A DNA stretch of 64,000 bases from Kappaphycus alvarezii. Lineage: Eukaryota > Rhodophyta > Florideophyceae > Gigartinales > Solieriaceae. The position numbers were made by a program, and so were the translations under genes. Shown here one piece after another: positions 12,101 through 23,896 of the stretch. A model generated the notes under the pieces. That model did not search any database and was not told where the DNA came from. It was given only the letters and a program-made list of their open reading frames with translations. The DNA lies in contig NADL03000624.1 of NCBI GenBank assembly GCA_002205965.3, forward strand, positions 434,001-498,000, written 5' to 3'. Numbering within the stretch: the first letter of the stretch is position 1; each line of letters begins with the position of its first letter.

Positions 12101-15100
12101 ACAGGTAACGACAAGGCTACATTTACTGTTATATTCCACGTGACGGATTGCAAAATTTGCTTCTGTAGGATATATCTCGAAGCTCTCTGCTTAATAGATA
12201 AGTATACAGACGCGCATAAGAATAGTCATGGTGTTCATTTCATGATTTTCGTATGAATTATATATCTTCAAGTACTGAACCTGGATCATTTGGAATTTGC
12301 ATGAAACAAACAGGGTGATTTTCATGGATTCTCAATTCCGACTGTTTGCGCAGTATCAATGATTGAACGAACAAATGGTAACAGTAGCACCTTGGAGAAT
12401 AAGCGAAGTGCCGGTGTGAATTGGTGAAGCGATCATAGTAAAAGAGCTTTCTCATAGGGACTCTACTCGTAGATTTTATTAACGTACTACACTAGTACTG
12501 AAGCCAGTGGGCACTCTTTTGCATTTACTATTCAATTGAGAATTTCGTGTAAAGGCGTTGTTTGTAAAGGTTTTGAGAGCCCTTTTTGCTAATTTTTGCT
12601 TATGACCTTATACTGTCTAAAGTCGTTATTTTATTGTGCTGGATAGTACTAGATTCAAACTGTGTTGGCTATACTTATTATTTTTTTCAGTGATATTTGA
12701 GGTATGGAAAGTCTTTTTGCGATAGAACGTTGTAGTGATCAACTCAGTAGTACAACATATTACTTGATGGTGTTTGTCCTTGTCAAAAGTAGTGGTGTTT
12801 GACGGTATCAGTAGTGAAGGTACGTTCAGATCAATAACGGGTATTCATGATAATTTTACAATCAAAATTCATAAACTTCAGTGATCTCTTTAGTTTAAAG
12901 ATATTCCAATAATTATGGAATAGTACGATTCACATAAAATCAAAATAATACATTTCCGCATACAATCATGTGATTTTTCTGAACAATTAACAAGTAATGT
13001 CACTCAAGCCAGGTAGATCTCAGTTCGAATTCTATATCAGGAAAAGGACACACTGTAGCTCCCAAGCCTACAAAATGGTAAAGGAAGAGTCAAACACTTC
13101 GTGTGATCCTGCCCATTCCAACAGAGAGGAGGAGTAGAAAGTTTTCACATTCGCAGATTACACCACAGCGACTTTTATACCGTAAAAATTACAAAAAGGA
13201 GGTCATTGTCATGCTTTCTTACATTGCATATCTCTTTTAGGGTATTCAAATCGTTTTTATCGTAAGATGGATTAAAAACGCGATGCTTTGTAAGGAAGAT
13301 AAGGAAAGAGTTATTATTCGATTTCCATGAAAATTTCAAAGCATGTTGACTACAAAAGAATTATATTAATGGTTACCGAGGCTATATTATTGTATTTTGA
13401 AAGCATCAACATTGGTAATGGACAACTGCAGCTCTTATTGAGGTGTAAAATCAAGAAAGAGCTCTCAATCTTTACATCCTCCCAATTCAGTTAAATAGTT
13501 ACTTAAGCGACCATAAAAACAGATATTGTCATTTGAGACATTTGGAGAGAGCAAAACTGGCAACTAATACAAGTATTGTAAAATATGTTGTGAAATTCGA
13601 ACCAATTTTATTTGTTCATAAGTTTCAAACGTAATGTCTTCTTGCAGCAGAAACATGGACAAAACTTTTTGTGCAGTAGAAAAGTAAAAACATGTACCAA
13701 CAACGGTGAAATACCCTTCTTCCCGTTCTTCGTATCATCATTTTAGAATTAATACGTGTGAAAAATATTGAGTCATAAGGTGTCTTTTGAAGATTTCAGA
13801 AATGAGTAAGATGGGACAAAAAAATAATGAAGTCACATTATTGGTTGTATTGCGTGTTATTCTGTCGCAACTGCTCTTTAAACTTTTAATGAACATCATG
13901 AGATGGCTCCTGGTACTGTTGTATTGTCGAACGAAATACAACAAGATATTACCGAGAAACGTTCCGATTTCCAGTAGCACATTATTCTCATATTTGATTT
14001 TTTCCTTTCATTTATTTTCATTTTGCAAGATCTGTACATAAATTTTTGCGCACGTAGGGACGAAATTTGAATCTTTTGTAAGATCTATCTGTATATTTCT
14101 CACTACGGCAGATACATGACGCAGTTAAAACTTGAAATCTCTATTAAAGCTAATTTGAGATGATTTAACTTAATCATTTGTTTGAAAGCCAATTTCTTTG
14201 GGACTTGCTTATGAGATTTGAGTTACGCATTCATTTTATAATATTTTCTTCAATATATCTTGGGGGTATATTTGTTTCTAAAACAGCGATATAAGGTGCT
14301 TCATACTGCTCGTTCCCGAAAGTTAAGTGTCATGTGTACAGAACCGAACAGTAGAAAAATGCCTGCAGAGAGTGACATGTGCCAAAATAATAGCTTCTAT
14401 TGTCCAAAATATCCCCACCCTGTTTCCATAACGCAGTTTCACTGATTTCTTTTAGGTTCTATCTCAAATAATTGATGCATTGATGAAGCTTCACGGATTG
14501 CCGCAAATAGACGATGAACGGCAAAGCAGTAAAAGGACTGGAGAGCCAAATTATTGATCATCTTTTATATTTGGTGCTTGGTAAAGGTTTCATAGTTTTG
14601 ATATACTAAGCAAATAGAGAAAATGAGCTTTGAATCTCTCAATTTTACTCCAGGTACCGAACAAGGGCTCATTACAGCTGTATCAAGTAACTTAAGTGCA
14701 ATATCAATGGGATTTAATCGCAACTTTCTTCTTAGTTTCTTGGAAATACGACCTTATCTAATAACTGAAACAAGTTCCAGAATATATATGGCAAATGAGA
14801 TCAAGAATTGATCTGAAAGCGAGAGTAAGCTACACCGCACAATACAAATATTAAAAATTATTTTTTTGAGCCCAGCGCTACCAAGGTAAACCCTGTTAAG
14901 TTTGGAACTTGTTGAAATTTTCTCTTCAAAAACAAGTTTAATGTGAGAAGTGGGGATAGTTCGGCTTCTTCCGGTTTATAACTCCTGCGGGCCTTACAAT
15001 TTAATTTCAGCATCAGAAAGGAGCCATCGTTAATGAAATTGGCCTTTCCGTCCATGAAAATGAAATAACCTATAAAAAATGAGATAAAATATTACTATAA

Positions 15101-16480
15101 ATTCAAGAGACTTTCTCAGAAAGATCTCTGTCAGAGAACAAGATAGCAGATATTCATTTGAATATTCAAAACTTGGCCTTTTGGGCGCGGTCATTGTGAT
15201 GGAATCAAAAGCCCATATATGATGACCGACAATCCTAACACCATCTTGGTGCATCTGAATATAATGATTAAGCAATTTTCATTCCGTTCGAGTTCTAGAC
15301 AATAAAAATAATAGTGAAAGACTCGATCCTACTTTAATAGTTTCTATGCAATTTCGCTTGATTTACAGTTATAAAATCAAACTGAACGAATGAAGCAACG
15401 AATTTTTCAAAGACATGGTACCCGCGAAACTTTTAAGCGCAAAAAGATTTCACCATATCACTCCTTCAGAAGCTTAAAATTATACTGTAGTGTAGATTAG
15501 TTTAAAAATCTTGACGGCCATTTCGTGTGCGCATACTAGTACGTCCACCCGTAATAACATATGTAAGTATCTAGTTGCTCTGTACTATGTCCTTTGGATT
15601 GTTATTTAGTCAATAAATCACGGTAATAAGCACTATACATACCAAAATAATACGATACACAACTCAGGTAGTTGCATGCCACGTGAAATAGAAGCTTTTA
15701 TAACCAATCAGAATCTCAGAGATGCTTCTATTTTTAACATTGTGAGAAGATTAGTTACCGATTCATTAAAGCATAATAATCATGCTAGCTGCAACATTGT
15801 TTTAAAACATCTTTAGAGACGAATAAGACGGGTTAACTTGGCTGATGTATACATTTAAAATAAGAACCAATATAAAGCCCTCCTGCCTCAATTATCAGAA
15901 GGCTACAATATTTTATACGATAGTTGTCAACATTGTCCTTGGTTAAGAGGAAAAACTGGAGATGTCCCAAAATATTAGCCCATTTCGGCTCTATTATCGA
16001 CAAATTCATAAGCTAATATATGCTTAACTGCAGAAGAGTTCAGTGAAGTGATAATGTTAGTCTTTCTTAATAATTATTGCTCTTAAATAGATGAGAACGA
16101 AAACAACTAACCGTAATGGTAGAGAATATACCACTTTGAAATCAAATAGTACCTTTATTTCGCAGAAAAACTACACCAAAACAAATCGCGTTGTGTGCTC
16201 TCAGGGTAACGTAACATATTTTCAATGTTTGAAGAATACCACATCAACTGAGTTAATATAACTTTATCAGTTAAACTCTGCGATTTGGTGAGAAGATATT
16301 TTCAATTCTTTCATAATTGATGTTCCGGCATTCAATTTTCTCCATTTACTTAAGCTATAGGACCCTGTCGAGATCGCACTAATTCTGGCTTTAACTAGCT
16401 TCAATATCATAGTCCTCATCGATCTTTCTAGTTTAGTTTCCTCTAGAAATTGATGCTGCAGTCAGGCCTCAAAGCGATTT
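9131..16480. other. AT-rich stretch without recognisable genes
   Basis: Over 7 kb, base composition is clearly AT-richer than the flanks. Open frames stay under about 95 codons and show no known motifs. The longest are at 9,452-9,736 (plus), 11,735-11,998 (minus), 13,787-14,041 (plus, hydrophobic) and 15,030-15,275 (minus). Intron-rich genes with very short exons cannot be excluded by eye. I found none of the LINE or transposon words that mark the rest of the window. The stretch may be an old neutral region or unrecognised host sequence. Confidence 0.45.
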
Positions 16481-16484
16481 TGTT

Positions 16485-17420
16485 TTATATTCTACACACA
16501 CTCGCTTGTCTGCAGCCTATGCCTAAAGACAATTGTATTGCAACGACAAGACGTGGACCCTTGCTGGCAGCGATGCCCCATTTTGGAAACTGAATTTCGA
16601 TAACCGTTTTTGATCCAACCGTCACGTTACTAGTAGCTCTATTTACACCTACCGGTGGCGGTGGCGTGGACACTGTAAGGCCTAAGGCCGAGACCCCCCA
16701 TCGGGCCCGCATGACACCCCAGGTGGACCTGATATTTATTAAGGACCAAGCCCGTTTATTGGGCCAAGTGTCACCGTAGCTGTTCACTACCGTGGATCTA
16801 ACTCTCGCCCGTTAGGGGCCCGACACTACTGTAACTTTAGATAGGATAGTTAACTAGTATTTATTCTAACTAGGATTCACGTGGGTCCCGAGTAAAGAGA
16901 GCAAACCTTGGCACGGCTCCGAGCTTGTTCCCAACTTCTGTCTCGACTACTAACCCTTTTCTACGGCTTTTTTGGTCTATTGCTTGTGCATCTGTCCAGA
17001 GAGACCCTTTTTCCTAAAATCCTTCGGGATAATCCTTTTTATCTTTCAGGTTTAACCTTTTTCTTTACTGTTCGTTTCGGTTAGACCCACAACTTTACCT
17101 TGTGTCGTACCCATCTGTTTGCGTCTTCTAGGTCGGTGTGATCGCACTTTACCTTGGCGTCCCCGCAAATTCGGTGTCTACATACAAGTGGAACTTCGCC
17201 CTCAGAGCAGTGTGCACTCTGGTTTCTTCTGTGGTTGGGTTTTAACGACAAGTATATCTTGGGTTCTACCCGTCCCTGTTTTGTTTTCCCGTTTCTAGGT
17301 CGGAGTATCCGCACCGTCTTTTGGCTCTTGTTTCAATTTCACCGTCTATATACAAGTGGAACTTCCCTTCGTGTGTCGTTGGAGACACAAACCCATTTCT
17401 CTTAAGGAGACTTGAGACTA
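16485..17420. repeat. Unclassified repeat with a 160-170-bp internal duplication
   Basis: Two related blocks start with CTAGGTCGG (near 17,130 and 17,298) and continue to TACAAGTGGAACTTC (near 17,180 and 17,351). The period is about 168-171 bp. On the minus strand both copies carry the peptide start EVPLV. A possible remnant coding stretch on the minus strand is at 17,081-17,314. The family is unknown to me. Confidence 0.5.
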
Positions 17421-17479
17421 AGTCGATTCATATTGGTTTGGCATAAGCCGTACATTGCAGAGTTCCATACGAAATCCCA

Positions 17480-17548
17480 AGAGTCTTTGGACCCGGTATG
17501 GCCTTACACCCTGGGAGTAGGAGTAACCTACAGCCGTCCAAAGACTCT
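17480..17548. repeat. 13-bp perfect inverted repeat
   Basis: AGAGTCTTTGGAC at 17,480-17,492 is the exact reverse complement of GTCCAAAGACTCT at 17,536-17,548, with a 43-base loop. It lies at the end of the repeat block described before it and could be part of that element. Confidence 0.8.
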
Positions 17549-17759
17549 CCCGCTCTACTAACCCTACCGTTCCACATCCCGGACGTATCATAAGTATACC
17601 TAGATTCGTCTCAGACGAGTTACACTGGGCTACTGCATCGTGGGGTGCTTAAAGAGGACGCAGGCTTCGAACCTCTGGTGTAGCTGTGTGTATGTGTCAG
17701 CTTGTGCTGTTTTCTTAACACATTCCCGTGGGGAGAACTCAGTGCCCGGCATTCGCCCA

Positions 17760-18290
17760 TTGCGCTATAATAACGAAGAATTCATCGAATAGCAAGTAAA
17801 ATACTACAGAACCAAAGGGAGGAACCGCGGATGTCATGGAAACAGATTTTTGTTTATGGTGCCCAGTTTCTATGCTTTCGAGAACACCTGCGTCTGTAAT
17901 TCCTCGAGAATAATTTATCCCTTCATTTTTCTACAAACGACCATCTCTTTGCCGGTTTAGCCTCAACTTGAACTACTCAATAAAGGCTAAAACCAAGCAA
18001 TCGTTTGTAATCGGAGCCTCGAAAATTGCAGTCCAAAGCGTCAACGAACCTTTGATCTTTCATTGCTTACCAAAGCTTTGTTCCCAGCGACCGAACCAGA
18101 AAAGCAAGGTGAGACTAGGATACCGCAACACCTAGATCCTTCTTCAATAAGCAGCGACAGCTCAATTTATTTTGTGAAGGGGTCGTGGTACCAGACACCC
18201 CCATATTAGCTCGGCAAACTTGCGACAAAATTATTCAAGCCTGAAGACCGTATGTAAGTCTCCACGTGCAGGTTTGTAGGGAATGCTGGA
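17760..18290. other. Non-coding flank
   Basis: I see no gene and no repeat that I can place. It separates the unclassified repeat block from the LINE fragment that begins near 18,290. Confidence 0.4.
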
Positions 18291-19070
18291 AGGATATTTA
18301 AGCTTTGAGAAGACATGATATGGGGAAAGGTGTGGGTGTTTTACTTTTGGAAGATATATCCGATCTATCCCATAGTTTTCCAGACAACCACAATCTAGTC
18401 ACCCTATTCAAAATTGATTTTGTAGCGACTTCACCGTGTTGCACATACAGATTAAAGTGATAAAGTACGTACTAGAAAACCACAATCGACCCAAAAAAAG
18501 GTATGCAGACAGAGTACTGGGGAAGGAACTATTTACCCAGTTTTTTAGAAAAATCAGATAAAACCTTAAAGTTCTATTATTTAGAAAATTACACTTGAAA
18601 AGAACTATGAAGATAATAACTAATAACGTGAATTGAAAAATGGAATTCTCATAGACTTATTTGCTTAATTCATTCGAAATCCACGCTTCCTAAAAGGCAT
18701 CCTTCAGGCCACCCATCAAGCAGGCCGCATTGGATATGACGGCTGCTGCAGCGTGCCCTTGCATCTAACCCCCCCCCCGAACCTTTTCGTACGTCTCCGA
18801 TGCCCTCACGGCCACGTTCCTTGCAACGTCATTTAGCACTGCACATGCATCCGGGTGCCACTCTCCAAGAGTGGAGATTGGCACAGGCACGATCCTACCT
18901 CAGGTGGAGGTCGCGATAAAAGATCTATATCTTCTCTGCTTTGCATTTCGCGCCACATGCAGAGAGGACATCGGGTTGAAGGCCCTCACTCTCCTGTTGG
19001 AGGGAGCGAGGGGATATTGATTCACTCCCCAAATCTAGGCAAAGGTAGCGCTATTTGGCTAATTTAGGAC
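18290..19070 (-). pseudogene. LINE 3' fragment, antisense copy A
   Basis: Non-LTR retrotransposon tail, coding strand minus. The coding part (about 18,695-19,070) is the reverse complement of 19,500-19,860, and long exact words are shared (AGAGTGGAGATTGGCACAGG, CATGCATCCGGGTGCC). Its 3' untranslated part (18,290-18,690) matches that of copy B (ATATCCGA-CTATCCCATAG, then TTCCAGACAACCACAATC). That part is interrupted by a small insertion at 18,396. Frames are broken by stops and indels. Together with copy B it forms a large inverted repeat. Confidence 0.8.
18396..18477. mobile_element. Small insertion with target-site duplication
   Basis: Copy B of the LINE 3' UTR reads ...GACAACCACAATCGACTC.... 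In copy A the word AACCACAATC occurs twice (18,386-18,395 and 18,478-18,487) around about 80 extra bases. The insert starts TAGTCACC and ends near GTACTA, so TAGT/ACTA are inverted at its ends. If the imperfect match GA(C/A)AACCACAATC is counted, the duplication is 13 bp. This fits a tiny non-autonomous element; the superfamily is undetermined. Confidence 0.75.
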
Positions 19071-19189
19071 TCATCTACACATCTCAGGACTCTTGCAGAA
19101 GAGGGCGAGTTCAATTACTGTCACAGATAAGGTGTCTGACACCCAGTCAACTTGTGTGGTAGTGTGCATGTACATGAAATGTTGCAACA

Positions 19190-19285
19190 GGAGCTAATGG
19201 CACTGCACTCTACCAGATGGGATAGACCGGATGTATCTTCCAAGAGTAAAACACCCAAACCTTTCCCCCTCTACCAGAACCCCGG
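19190..19285 (+). repeat. LINE 3' UTR end, separate copy
   Basis: GATAGACCGGATGTATCTTCC followed by AAAACACCCAAACCTTTCCC matches the terminal 3' UTR of copy B (GATAGGTCGGATATACCTTCC, then AAATACCCAAACCTTTCCC at 19,930-19,980). Here it lies directly before the 5'-truncated start of copy B, so two insertions lie end to end. Confidence 0.7.
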
Positions 19286-19289
19286 CACG

Positions 19290-20005
19290 CCATGCCGAGA
19301 AGGAATTGCCCGGAAAAACTCGATTTGCATGGCGATCATCTCATGCACCGCTTGCATGGAGCCCACAGGATAAACCGACATGATCGCCAAGTAGCCCTTC
19401 TCTCAAAAGACCTCGCAAGAGCTGCTCGTCATCCTGTCGTAGAGCCAGGCCATGGTCTCCACCGCACGAGACCCGACATCCAGGCAATGGGAAGCAGCGG
19501 AGGAAATGGCTTTTTTTTGGATGTTACCTTCATGAATCCCTTATCTCCCTCTAACAGGAGAGTGAGGGCCTTCAACCCGATGTCCTCTCTGAATGCGGCG
19601 CGAAATGCAAAGCAGAGAAGATATCGATCCTTTATCGCGACCTCCACCAGAGGTAGGCTCGTGCCTGTGCCAATCTCCACTCTTGGAGGGCGGCACCCGG
19701 ATGCATGTGCAGTGCTAAATGACGTTGCGAGGAACGTGGCCGTGAGGGCATTGGAGACATACGGAAAGGTCCGGGGGGTTTTGATGCAAAGGCACGCTGC
19801 AGCAGCAGTCATGTCCAATGCGGCCTGCTGGATGGCTGGCCTGAAGGTAGCCTTTTAGGGAGCGTAGTTCCTTCCCCATTACAGTGTCTGCATACCTTTT
19901 TGAGTCGATTGTGGTTGTCTGGAAAGCTATGGGATAGGTCGGATATACCTTCCAAAATTAAAATACCCAAACCTTTCCCTCTACCAAAAGTAGATGGGAG
20001 GCCAG
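19290..20005 (+). pseudogene. Non-LTR retrotransposon (LINE) 3' coding tail, copy B
   Basis: Best preserved LINE fragment. A 188-codon open stretch (19,292-19,858) contains RTRPDIQAMGSSGG, DVTFMNPLSPSNRRVRAF, ARNAKQRRY, VPVPISTLGG and DACAVL. This order (D-V-T-.-.-.-P-L, then A...K.R.Y, then a V.P...TLGG.....A motif) is typical of the region after the reverse transcriptase in LINEs. The reverse transcriptase itself is absent, so the copy is 5'-truncated. The 3' UTR runs to about 20,005. The other LINE fragments in the window can be aligned to it or to the related family at 30.9 kb. Confidence 0.8.
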
Positions 20006-20009
20006 CAAG

Positions 20010-21085
20010 CAAACAAGCCGTATTTGAGATGCGGATTGTCGCTGTAAAAGAATTCTGTACACCTTAGAAATACCCGCACCCAAATCTTATACCTGCTCCC
20101 GAAGCTGCTCATGCTATTGCAGGTCCATCTATTAAAGATGGGTAACGTTTTGTCAGGCACATTACGAAGAACACCGTGTTCTCTTGGGCACAGTACGGTA
20201 CTGACAACTGTGATACGCTAAAAGCCATATTGAGAAACTGCACCACTTGTGCTGTAACCGAAAGGATGCTCGCTTTTGTGCAAACCAAATCGCACACCTC
20301 GAGAATCCTGGTAGTACAGTAGCACCAATTACGATAGATTCTATTGCCTTTTTCTCGTTAGCATTGAAAGGCTTGTTTGAACTTAGAGGGCTTGTGGTTC
20401 TCAAGGCGTTTGGATTCGTGTAGCGACCATGCATGGTGTAGATGGAATTTTTTCCGTCCTCTTTGCTGGTGTGGACATCGGTTGAGCCTTTGCCGGAGTG
20501 TATCTGTCTAGCAGACCCGCTATGAGCTTTACTGAAAGGTCCTAGCTCCCCCTTTGATGTGCACAGTGCTTTGATACCTACAGTGCTATGTAGAGCGGAC
20601 GGTTGACGATGTCACTTTCACATGACACGAGGAATATTTCATTCCCGCAATGGTCTGGTTAAGGGCATTGACGGAGCTGACGTTATGCTCCTGGAGATCT
20701 CGTAGAATCTTGTAATCAGTTTCCATTTCATCCAGAGAAACTGTAGGTGCTGACTAATGGTTTGTTGAATTCTTGAAAAGTTGTCCCGTTTCGCAGGACG
20801 GACCAAGCTGTTTTTTCCCGAGAGCTCTCGATCCTCTCGGAGAATTCGAAGCTCACGAAGCTTTCCGTAGTTTGATTCCTGACGTCAGCTGCATCGAACA
20901 ACATGCCTTAATGTCGGAGCCCGAGGGGGACATGTCTCGAAACAATCCCGACAGGACCGTTCAGTACTGTACTGTACGATGGCCGTCTACGCAAAACTCA
21001 GAGCATTGCAAAGGGTGCGTACTGTACAGTCAAGATAAGTAAAAAGAGTAAAAGATTCACAGTACAGTAGTTACAGTTTTGTACT
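20010..21085. other. Non-coding, unclassified
   Basis: No convincing gene. Short open frames at 20,109-20,434 (minus) and 20,773-21,042 (plus) lack motifs. TACTGTAC/GTACAGT words cluster at 20,962-21,075 next to the LINE tail that follows. The word CAAGATAAGTAA near 21,030 recurs at 28,458. Confidence 0.4.
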
Positions 21086-21195
21086 ATTTGAAACTTTACT
21101 TCATTGAGTATCTATCGTGTATGCTGCAGGACTGACTATACGGCTAAGAACCGGATGTTCGACGTCAGCCACGTGCAGTGGGACTATACAATGAA
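21085..21195 (-). repeat. LINE-family 3' end (antisense)
   Basis: On the minus strand the open frame ends in PLHVADVEHPVLS and is followed by a 3' region ending ATAGATACTCAATGAAGTAA. The same coding end and 3' region occur in sense at 31,140-31,235. Diverged antisense copies are at 33.3-34.0 kb and 60.83-60.90 kb. It marks the terminus of a second LINE family. Confidence 0.75.
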
Positions 21196-21630
21196 AAGTA
21201 CATACAGTATTGTACGTGTTCACAATCGTGCGCATTACAGCGTGTGACTTACAGTACGTACAGGATCTTGTGCCCAAACCTGCGTATAAACATCGCACTG
21301 TACATAACAAGCGCTCATGTCCACTCGGCACGCACTGTGCGGTACGAAGAAATGTAGCCGATCGCCCATGTTTTGCAGTCTTTTGCATGAGTGGTTCTCG
21401 ACGCCATTCGACTCTCTAAGAATATGCCGGCCTCAGTCCCCTCACTATGGCAGAGAGCATACTTGCAGCACGGCAATTCAACTCATCACACGCCTCTGGC
21501 TGCAGGTGACGCGCTTGTAGCAAAGCCAGGGCTCCCAAACTTACTCGGATCGTAAACTATCATGTGCCGCCTATCTCCCATAGGAGTTTCACTGGCCTCG
21601 TACCCGAAAACTGCATCAGATTCCGTTCTC

Positions 21631-23198
21631 CTAACAGTGCACTCTCCCGATACAATTCGCCCTCACGTCCCGTGTAGCCGTATGCAGGAAATCCCTCAGA
21701 ATTACCTGGAGCAAAATTGCCTGATTCTTGTCCTCCTCCAGGTCCAATCCCTTCCTCCCCTTCCCTCCCGTCTCTCCAACACGAGCTCGGAAAGCCGCTA
21801 TCACGGCGACCACTGCAATAACAACTGCGACTATCAGCCCGCAAATCACCAAAATAGTCCAAGTTTGTGACAATCCAAACAAGCGAAATTCCTCTCTATC
21901 CACTCCAACTCCAGCCGCCTCCGGGCTTTGGGCGACAAATACAGCAACTGCCTGCCCAGTCCCTTCAAATTCTCCCCCATTGTTTCGTATCCAATCTGCA
22001 AAGGGGGACACTTTTGTATAGACACCCGGTATTCCCGGTTGTGCGCATCCAATCCCAAATGACACAATCCCTACCTGAACCATATCTCCGTCCTCATCAA
22101 AAACAATAAGCGGTCCCCCTGAATCCCCCTGGCACGCATCACAGCCGCCGCTTCTTAATCCCGCGCACAGTTGTGATTCCTCGTTCAATAGGAATCCCAG
22201 CCTTGGATTCATTCTTCCGTATTGTCTCCTACATGTATCCATCGCAACTACTGGCACATCAACTTGCCTCAGCCCTCTCCTTCCTCCGCCCGTCCCTGTT
22301 CTTCCGTATCCGCTCGCACGGACATAACTACCATCTAACGGTACGGTTTCATTTGTGCTCACTTTCACAAATACTGTCCCCTGAGGTACATCACCGCTCA
22401 ATTTCACCAACGCAATGTCATTAGGGATAGCATCCCTACCGGCCGCAAAATCTGGATGTGGTCGAACCCACTCAACTCCCAACCTTTTTCCGCCTCCTGC
22501 AGAGGTACCCCCGATTCCCACTTCATAATCGTCCTCAATCGAACAATGTGCCGCTGTTAATACATATCGCCGTCCAATGACCGACCCACTACATACAAAA
22601 AAGTTGCTGCCATTGATAAAGGCAACCATGTGCGAGCGTAATGCGGCTGGCGGTGTATAACCTCCAATTATTCTGGGCGTTACGCGCTGAGGTTGATTTC
22701 TTGGATTCGGAACGCCTAGTTGCAACGGAAGCGCCACGGGACATAGTTGGCGCGAGGTATCAAATGAATAATGAACCTTGGTTGTGCAGTCTACAGAATT
22801 TGTCAAAGCACCGGTTGTGTGAAAGACAAGGGATAAAAGGGCGGTATCGGGAATGTGCAGAGTGTTAGTGTGTGGGGAAGACTCGTTAGCTTGAAGGGTA
22901 TGGAGAATATGGTGAGGGTTCGAGTAAGGGACGATGTACAGATGAATAGATGGGAGGGAGGTGGGATCGTGATTGTAAAGGGAGAGCTGAGCTGTGCAAG
23001 GGCATTGGATGGGAGGAGAGAGCCCATGGACAGTATGACCTGGGGGAATACAGGAGCTAAGAGTATGAACCGTGGAGCGCAGATAATCCAGACGTCGATA
23101 TGGAAGTGGAGGTAGCGTTTGCGAGGGAGACAGGAATGCAAAGATCTGGGGATATGTAAGAGAACGGAGAAGATGACTATTGAGGGAGGTAAAAACAT
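21631..23198 (-). CDS. Membrane-anchored trypsin-like serine protease (copy 2)
   Basis: S1 family protease, paralogous to the gene at 3.9-5.2 kb. The frame from about 22,806 to 21,631 is uninterrupted. It shows RIIGGY (activation site), VLTAAHC (His), NDIALVKL (Asp), GGCDACQGDSGGP (Ser, with Asp189 in the pocket), VSFGIGCA and PGVYTKVSPFADWI. Asp189 predicts cleavage after Arg/Lys. A linker leads to a transmembrane helix (ILVICGLIVAVVIAVVAVIA) and a charged tail of roughly 70 residues, so a type I membrane protein is likely. Unlike copy 1, no intron interrupts the catalytic Ser region. The protease frame stays open upstream to about 23,260 but has no ATG. An ATG at 23,198 in another frame begins a signal-like sequence (MFLPPSIVIFSVLLHI), so the N-terminus probably comes from a spliced exon. 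The start is therefore uncertain. Confidence 0.85.
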
Positions 23199-23199
23199 G

Positions 23200-23770
23200 G
23201 CCGAAAGGTGAGAGCGGGAAAAGGGAGCAATTCGGTTGAAAGGAGAGCCGTGAGGATAGTCAACTTTTAAGTGTTGATGTCAAAAAAAAGCGGCGAATTT
23301 GGGGTATTTTTTTGTGGAAGGTGTATACTCAAGCGCGGTTATTTTTGAAGGGCAAAAAGAGTAAAGGTAAGGGTTGAGCGATTTTTTGAAGAACTGTATC
23401 ATTTGTCAGAAGGCCGTTATGGACCCTTATTGTTGCCACGTGTACAAAAGGTGTCCGAGAATGGCATCGTCTCCAGTGGCGCTGTTTGAAGAGGTGCTAA
23501 TTCACATACCATACTGTACAGCACAGTAGGAGCACGAATTTAATGTTCATCAATTGGTTTTAGGGTTTTATGGCGTATCCCTTTAAATAAATGTCCCAGT
23601 CTTGTGTCAATCCAGTGCACGCCTTGCCAAACTCTTTAATAAAGTCGTTTATCACTGGTGTACAGTCCAAATGCGCAAAGTTGCAAAGTACTTGAAATTA
23701 TGGTACTGTAGAAGGCTGCATGTGTTGATTGGTAGAGCACAAGAATGTAAAATGAGATGCTGGTGTTACA
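23200..23770. other. Intergenic region upstream of protease copy 2
   Basis: Holds the likely promoter of the minus-strand protease; A/T-run motifs lie around 23,280-23,360. A TACTGTAC word is at 23,511. No gene is seen. The AAT at 23,770-23,772 is the left target-site duplication of the Harbinger element. Confidence 0.4.
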
Positions 23771-23896
23771 ATGGGCGTCTCCTGAAATCACATTTTGCTC
23801 CAGACATAAAATAATACCAGTTGGTAAATTTGATACCGCTTTTTCCGGATCGACTGCTGAAATCACAGATCGTAGATTGTCACTTGACACAATCCT

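Noticed and set aside
19429-19818. Minus-strand 129-codon open frame as a host gene
   Set aside because: It is the antisense of the LINE tail, whose plus-strand reading has the diagnostic DVTFMNPLSPS and VPVPISTLGG motifs.
21560-22109. Several open frames on the plus strand across protease copy 2
   Set aside because: They overlap the intact protease coding region in antisense and lack motifs.
23508-23530. TACTGTAC as a specific operator
   Set aside because: The word is scattered through the window without fixed relation to a gene start, so I treat it as a repeat-associated word only.
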